Position numbers and translations under genes: made by a program
Source: Stramenopiles sp. TOSAG23-3
Taxonomy: Eukaryota; Sar
NCBI GenBank assembly: GCA_900128585.1
Contig: LT642723.1
Coordinates: forward strand, 1-11,829
Length of the DNA: 11,829 nucleotides
Direction: 5' to 3'
Shown: piece by piece, positions 7,933 to 11,829 of the stretch
How positions within the stretch are numbered: position 1 is the stretch's first letter
Layout: every line of letters starts with the position of its first letter
Notes under the pieces: generated by a model
What the model was told of the DNA's origin: nothing
Seen by the model: only the letters and a program-made list of their open reading frames with translations
Databases searched by the model: none

Positions 7933-7934
7933 GC

Positions 7935-10007
7935 ATGTCCAATAGTAATTTGAGGGCGGCGAAGGCCGCGAAACTACAGAAACGGGATAATACAAAAATT
8001 ACCACCTACAAATCGGATGTGTTTCTGCTGGAGGCGAGGGCCGACAAATTAAGGCGTTACCGTGGACCGAATCCGCCAAAGATGGTCCTACGCCCCAATG
8101 TGAAACGCCACGGTGTGGGGAAGGGGTCTGGAAACGCTACGGAGAAGCAGATAGACGATATTATTGACGGCAACAAACAGCCCACGGCCGTCGTAAAACG
8201 GTACGAATACGCGTCCGTGAACGAAACAGCGTGCAGCCTTGCGACCGATTTGGAGCTGAAGCAGTTAATCCAAGATAAAATGGTTCTCGTAGAAAACTTA
8301 CTGGTCGCCGCGACAAAGGGGACGGAGGCAGCAATAAACAGCAAGGCCATCGAAGACGTGGACAAAACGTTTGCTGCGGGCTCGCCAAGCCTGTCTCGCT
8401 TGCCGAGCTACATGGGGGTGATCGACCGCTGCCTGCACCTTCACAAATTGTTGTGCCAGACCAAAGACGCCCTGGACGCGTCGTTGTCCCGGGAAAAGAA
8501 GCTAGTAGAACAGAACCGCTCGATGCCTGCCCCTGCCGCCAACGTGTTCCCGTCCGATTCGCAGCGCCGCGACGCCGGGGAAGCGCCAGCCTCCGCGCGC
8601 AGCAGCGGCGAAACCCCGGAGAGCAACCCTGCGAATGGGAAAGTGGAGGCACTGGAGAGCGAGCTGGAAAAATGGAAAAGTGTTGTAAAAGAAATGGAAA
8701 GCGAGCATTTGAAGGAGTTGGAAAATTCGTCCAACAAGGGGAGCGAGGCGTTTCAAAAGAAGCTAAAGTCGGTAGTGGAGGGTTACGAAAGCGACACGAA
8801 GAAGATTCAGGCGAGGTTGGCAACGGTCGAGATGGGCAGTAGCAAAAAGGATAGCGAGATAGAGAGTTTAAAGGCGGCCAACAAAACGTTAAAAGAGGAC
8901 TTTGCTATTGCACAAAAAGAGCTAGAGATCGCGCTGGGAAAGTTGAGCAAAGCCTCGAACGGGTCCAACGACCACGCGCAGGAGATCCAGGCCGTGAAGG
9001 ACAAGCTTGTGGCCTTGGAGAAGGCGGGGGAAACAAAAGACGAGAGGGTCAAGGACTTGGAGTTGGAAACGACGACTTTGAACGTGTCTACGGCCAGTTT
9101 GCAGAAGGAGCTGCAGCTGGCGCTCGATAGCCTGCAGGCTGCGACGGCAAACAGGGACAAGTTGCAAGAGGAACTAAAATCTTATGTCGATGATCAGCAA
9201 TCGAAAGCAGAAGGCGAAACAAAGCAAGCGGAGGAATTTATGAAGCGCATCGAAGAGTTGAACGCCGAGTTGGTCTCGGTCAGGGAGGCCGCTGCAAAGT
9301 ACGACCAAGTCGACGAGATGGTTGTGAAACTTCGCATTGAGATGATGGACAAAGAGAGCAAGTGGAAGCAACGTGAGAAGGAGCTTGTGGATGCGGGAAT
9401 TGCCACGCTGGCCCGAGAGAAAGAGTTGGAAACAAGCCGGGACGACGCGGTGAAGAAAGCAAACGACTTGTTACAGTCCCACAACGAGTCGGTCGGGAAG
9501 CTTAAGACAAAGCTGCGAGCGGCAGAGGCTGTCCCGGCACGAATCGAACGGATGAGCAAGGATGCAAGCTCAAGGTACCACGAGATGGTCGGACAGCTGC
9601 AGCTTCAAATATCAAAGATGAAACAGCAGAGTTCCGTCGACGAGGGCACGATGAAATCCCTCAAAGAAGAGGCGAGTATACTGCGCAAACAGATCGATGA
9701 CATCTCCCAGAGTCGGGCCGACGCAGCAATGCGCGCAAGCGGGCTGTCGAAACAGGAATTCGAGGACACGTTCGAGGCGGTTATGCGGGAAGAGTTCGAT
9801 GCGATGCGTGCCGCGTACGAGAAGCGGTTGGAGGGGAAACGCTCGGAGATAGAGACCATCAAGCGATCTTGCAATCGTGAAGTGAGGGAGGCGATTGAGA
9901 AGTCGAAGGCTGGAGTCGTTCGCATGGACATGACCGTTCGGAGGAAAGAGGCAGAGATCGAACATTTGCTCGAACAGTTGGAAGAGTGCAGGACGGGAGA
10001 CAAATAA
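7935..10007 (+). CDS. Long coiled-coil protein, family not recognised
   Basis: I do not recognise this 690-residue protein. The first ATG of the frame is at 7935; upstream the frame runs only to a TTG at 7878. Residues 1-60 are basic, with RRYRGPNPPK (40-49). About 85-190 is a predicted helical, non-repetitive region that may be the conserved globular part. About 197-235 is a Pro/Ala/Ser/Gly-rich linker. About 236-690 is an almost unbroken charged heptad-type helix rich in Glu, Lys, Leu and Ala, without glycine/proline breaks of note. There is no signal peptide, membrane segment or enzymatic motif. Such proteins are usually structural (cytoskeletal, centrosomal, Golgi tether or ciliary), but nothing here selects among these. 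It is followed after 112 bp by a convergent gene. Coding is convincing from length, base composition relative to flanks and amino-acid make-up. Confidence 0.85.
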   Translation: MSNSNLRAAKAAKLQKRDNTKITTYKSDVFLLEARADKLRRYRGPNPPKMVLRPNVKRHGVGKGSGNATEKQIDDIIDGNKQPTAVVKRYEYASVNETACSLATDLELKQLIQDKMVLVENLLVAATKGTEAAINSKAIEDVDKTFAAGSPSLSRLPSYMGVIDRCLHLHKLLCQTKDALDASLSREKKLVEQNRSMPAPAANVFPSDSQRRDAGEAPASARSSGETPESNPANGKVEALESELEKWKSVVKEMESEHLKELENSSNKGSEAFQKKLKSVVEGYESDTKKIQARLATVEMGSSKKDSEIESLKAANKTLKEDFAIAQKELEIALGKLSKASNGSNDHAQEIQAVKDKLVALEKAGETKDERVKDLELETTTLNVSTASLQKELQLALDSLQAATANRDKLQEELKSYVDDQQSKAEGETKQAEEFMKRIEELNAELVSVREAAAKYDQVDEMVVKLRIEMMDKESKWKQREKELVDAGIATLAREKELETSRDDAVKKANDLLQSHNESVGKLKTKLRAAEAVPARIERMSKDASSRYHEMVGQLQLQISKMKQQSSVDEGTMKSLKEEASILRKQIDDISQSRADAAMRASGLSKQEFEDTFEAVMREEFDAMRAAYEKRLEGKRSEIETIKRSCNREVREAIEKSKAGVVRMDMTVRRKEAEIEHLLEQLEECRTGDK

Positions 10008-10099
10008 GAGCGAGAGAGAACCTCTTTCACAAAAATTCAAAAAATTTCTTTTAATTCTTACAATTGTTAGGAGTACTTGCCTTACCACCACCTATATGT

Positions 10100-10105
10100 T
10101 TTATT
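10100..10105 (-). terminator. Candidate AATAAA polyadenylation signal for the TrmO-like gene
   Basis: On the minus strand AATAAA begins 15 nt beyond the TGA stop of the TrmO-like gene, within the 112-bp convergent gap. Position is plausible for a short 3' untranslated region, but whether this organism uses AATAAA is unknown. No equivalent was seen for the opposing coiled-coil gene. Confidence 0.3.
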
Positions 10106-10119
10106 TCGCTCTTCCCGTT

Positions 10120-11121
10120 TCAAAGGGAGGGGTAGCGTTGTTTCTTTCCAGAGGCCATGTCTCGTTCATCACGTTCCGTCTCGACAACGACCTCTTCCAC
10201 CACAACACTTCTACCGTCACTCCCGTCTTCCTGAACGGTGGAAAACCCTACCCGTAGCATGTCGAAACGGAACCGGTTTATTGTTTTCCCCCCGTCTTCT
10301 CCACCTTTGTTGCGCCTCTTGCTGCTGTACGAAGTCAATGGTCGAACGTCTTTGGACAGCAGTTCGATGAGGGCACGGCATACTTTCTCCCCGTCCGTGT
10401 AATGACGCAGCCGCCCGTTTTCCGCCGCGTCCCGTATCTCTTCTTTCTGGCTGTCCAAAATCGTCACGTGGTGGGGCGTTCGCTCAACATCAATGCCGCA
10501 CCAGCGCGGTGTCAGCGCAACGGGTACACTATCGTACGGCGTCACGTACGGCTTTATGTCCACCACGGGCGTCCCATCCACCAGGTCTATGGCCGAAAGG
10601 ACCACCGTCCGTTTGGTACACAAGACTTTTTCGATTTTCGCCAGCGTGATGCCCAGCGCGTTCGGGCGGTGCGGCGTCCTCGTTGCAAACAGGCCGATCG
10701 ACTTTCCTTTCAGCGCCGGCGGCTTTACCTTGGGCCGAAAACTATGGCGATGGTCCAAGTGGGTCCTACTTGTCAGGCTAAAGTTGGTGTTTTGGTGAAA
10801 AATGAAGAGTACCCAAACGTGCGAAAAATTCTCTAGCCCTTCCAGGGCCGCGTAGGGGACTCGCTTGTGAAATACTATTTTCCCCTTCGTAGACGGGGCA
10901 AAGCTGCCCTGGCGCGGAGTTCCACGGCACTCTCTGAAACACGACTTCACGACCCCGATTTCGTAAATAGGAAAGTGCGTCGACGAAGCAGCCTTTTTCC
11001 CCCCACCCTTGCCATTTTTCTTCTGGGCAGCCCGCCGCCTAACGTCTCGCACCCGAGAAGCGCACAGGGCCGAGCACGCCAACAGGGAGAAAAGGAAGGG
11101 TGCCCCAGGATACTCGGCCAT
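10120..11121 (-). CDS. TRMO: TrmO/TsaA-family tRNA (adenine37-N6)-methyltransferase with N-terminal hydrophobic segment
   Basis: The TrmO family uses SAM to convert t6A to m6t6A at position 37 of ACY-decoding tRNA-Thr. The 333-residue protein starts at the ATG at 11121; an 18-codon upstream extension begins only at TTG. The TrmO beta-barrel domain spans about 50-200. It starts at FPIYEIGVVKSCF, contains GTPRQGSFAP, the conserved TRTPHRPNALGIT (147-159), and DLVDGTPVVDIKPYV (179-193). A later KDVRPLTSY segment (about 258-266) matches the C-terminal DPRPAY-like motif of bacterial members. An insertion of about 35 residues follows before the end, and the tail is basic. The N-terminus has a hydrophobic run (8-22) then RVRDVRRR and a Lys/Gly-rich linker, which suggests a signal anchor or organelle targeting. 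This is not typical of the bacterial enzyme. Family call is firm; localisation is inference. Confidence 0.92.
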   Translation of the reverse strand: MAEYPGAPFLFSLLACSALCASRVRDVRRRAAQKKNGKGGGKKAASSTHFPIYEIGVVKSCFRECRGTPRQGSFAPSTKGKIVFHKRVPYAALEGLENFSHVWVLFIFHQNTNFSLTSRTHLDHRHSFRPKVKPPALKGKSIGLFATRTPHRPNALGITLAKIEKVLCTKRTVVLSAIDLVDGTPVVDIKPYVTPYDSVPVALTPRWCGIDVERTPHHVTILDSQKEEIRDAAENGRLRHYTDGEKVCRALIELLSKDVRPLTSYSSKRRNKGGEDGGKTINRFRFDMLRVGFSTVQEDGSDGRSVVVEEVVVETERDERDMASGKKQRYPSL

Positions 11122-11194
11122 AATAAACAACGCGTATGTACACGCTTTACTCAAACGGGAAAATGCCTCAATCAACCTTCAAATATTTACTTAC

Positions 11195-11203
11195 ATATAT
11201 ATA
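11195..11203 (-). promoter_or_regulatory. Candidate TATA box of the TrmO-like gene
   Basis: Read on the minus strand, TATATATAT lies 74-82 bp upstream of the ATG at 11121, close to the spacing seen for the ANK-TPR-J gene. The agreement between two genes gives mild support, although the surroundings are AT-rich. Confidence 0.35.
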
Positions 11204-11320
11204 CATGCATATACACAACTTCACAAATCTTTCCCGTCGATTTCAATATAATTCATCATTCATATATTTATTAAAATAGAAGAAAGAAGAAGAAGAAAAA
11301 AAAGAAGAGAGAGCAGTAAT

Positions 11321-11352
11321 AAAAAAAAAAAAAAGTAGTAGTTTTTTTTTTT
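11321..11352. repeat. Poly-A / poly-T inverted repeat
   Basis: A14 (11321-11334), GTAGTAG (11335-11341) and T11 (11342-11352) form an A/T hairpin of 11 bp with a 7-nt loop. It is followed by AAT repeats. Runs like these often slip during replication, so length may vary or be miscalled. No function is evident. Confidence 0.85.
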
Positions 11353-11458
11353 AATAATAATAATAATATTTTTTTAAAGACTAGACTACCGCTACCGCCG
11401 TACTGTAAAAATATAATAATTATTTATTATTATTATTATTTTTTTACCCTTCATTCCA

Positions 11459-11493
11459 CCCCGATCCCCATCACTCCCATCCCACCGCGTCCC
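11459..11493 (-). other. G-quadruplex-type motif on the minus strand
   Basis: The plus strand has C runs at 11491-11493, 11481-11483, 11476-11478, 11466-11469 and 11459-11462. On the minus strand these are five runs of three or four G with loops of 7, 2, 6 and 3 nt, which satisfies the usual G3+N1-7 rule. A sixth run lies at 11447-11449. It lies about 340-370 bp upstream of the TrmO-like start, on that gene's sense strand. Confidence 0.7.
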
Positions 11494-11690
11494 TATCATC
11501 TTTATACTTGTACGAAGTTAAATTCGTATTCTCCACATCATGAATAAAATAAAAAATAAAATCGCTTCTTTTCTTTTTTTTCTTCCTTCCTCCTCTATTT
11601 TTTTTCTTTTTGATGTTCTTCCACTGTCTGATATATGAATACAGTACACACAACACATAAAAACTAGTCTTTATATATAGAAAACTAACT

Positions 11691-11829
11691 TCTTTCTTTC
11701 TTCTTGTTTCTTTCTTCTTTCTTTCTTTCTTCTTCTTTCTTTCTTCTTCTTTCTTCTTTCTTCGTTCTTCTTCTTTCATTCTTCTTTCTTCGTTCTTCTT
11801 CTTTCTCGTTCTTTCTTTCTTTCTTTCTT
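11691..11829. repeat. Long polypyrimidine TTC/TTTC tract, cut by the window edge
   Basis: Of 139 plus-strand bases only five are purines (11706, 11764, 11778, 11792, 11808). Inside it a 25-nt stretch is repeated exactly (11753-11777 and 11781-11805), a 28-bp period. The tract continues to the window edge. Homopurine-homopyrimidine DNA of this length can form triplex (H-DNA). Confidence 0.95.

Larger units (their letters stand above)
7274..7934. other. AT-rich intergenic spacer and leader of the coiled-coil gene
   Basis: This 661-bp spacer begins with the guanine deaminase 3' region and contains a TGG/CCA-rich inverted repeat near 7411-7453, a TTC run (about 7457-7473), A-rich stretches (about 7600-7680), and a T10-12 run near 7804-7813. 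A GC-richer patch (about 7852-7888) precedes a polypyrimidine tract. No coding or RNA gene is recognisable; the reading frames present are A/T-driven low complexity. Confidence 0.75.
11122..11829. other. Simple-sequence spacer upstream of the TrmO-like gene
   Basis: The region holds the presumed TrmO promoter (11122-11210), purine-rich GAA runs (about 11279-11312), an A14/T11 inverted repeat, AAT and ATT repeats (11353-11367 and about 11415-11445), a C-rich patch (11447-11493) and a long TTC/TTTC pyrimidine tract at the right edge. No convincing coding or RNA gene was found. A gene beyond the right edge may share part of this region as its promoter. Confidence 0.75.

Noticed and set aside
8161-8823. 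220-codon minus-strand frame opposite the coiled-coil gene
   Set aside because: Antisense shadow, rich in Ser/Pro/Arg, with no recognisable domain.
1-10007. Kinetoplastid-style polycistron with trans-splicing of four same-strand genes
   Set aside because: Four plus-strand genes and pyrimidine-AG sites fit weakly, but TATA-like boxes before individual genes and a convergent gap of only 112 bp fit poorly. Kept only as an alternative for the site near 7932.
11122-11175. Upstream extension of the TrmO-like gene to TTG
   Set aside because: No ATG in the extension; the ATG at 11121 is the first in frame.
1547-11829. tRNA, snRNA, rRNA or CRISPR elements in the spacers
   Set aside because: I looked for tRNA B-box-like words, GC-rich folded segments and spaced direct repeats and saw none; the repeats present are simple tandem arrays.

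Overview
The window looks like nuclear DNA of a microbial eukaryote with intron-poor genes. It carries four long intact reading frames and one cut by the left edge. All have eukaryotic domain architectures and use the standard code (TAA, TAG and TGA all end genes). They are separated by strongly AT-rich spacers full of simple repeats. No splice junction is needed inside any of the five proteins. Coding DNA is roughly half G+C by eye, and most spacers are nearer a quarter. An intron-poor alga or thraustochytrid-like protist would fit, but the sequence alone does not fix the lineage. A kinetoplastid-type polycistron is less likely, because TATA-like boxes sit before individual genes and the convergent gap is only 112 bp.

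Layout. Positions 2-1546 (+) hold the 3' part of a PCIF1/CAPAM-like mRNA-cap N6-adenosine methyltransferase ending in a poly-lysine tail. Positions 1547-2694 are an AT-rich spacer with a perfect 14-bp x 4 purine tandem repeat, inverted repeats and a TATA-like box. Positions 2695-4725 (+) encode a 676-residue protein combining coiled coil, ankyrin repeats, TPRs and a DnaJ domain. Positions 4726-5716 are an AT-rich spacer. Positions 5717-7273 (+) encode guanine deaminase with an N-terminal basic/hydrophobic extension that looks like an organelle or membrane signal. Positions 7274-7934 are a spacer ending in a strong polypyrimidine-AG site 2 nt before the next ATG. Positions 7935-10007 (+) encode an unrecognised 690-residue coiled-coil protein. 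After 112 bp comes the convergent gene 11121-10120 (-), a TrmO/TsaA-family tRNA N6-methyltransferase with an N-terminal hydrophobic segment. The right end (11122-11829) is a simple-sequence region with a G-quadruplex-type motif and a 139-nt pyrimidine tract.

The genes do not form an evident pathway. Two are predicted N6-adenosine RNA methyltransferases (mRNA cap-adjacent and tRNA position 37), one is a purine salvage/catabolism enzyme, one is a co-chaperone and one is structural. I found no mobile element, CRISPR array, tRNA, rRNA or prokaryote-type operon. The most unusual items are the ANK-TPR-J fusion, the N-terminal targeting extensions on guanine deaminase and TrmO, and the orphan coiled-coil protein.
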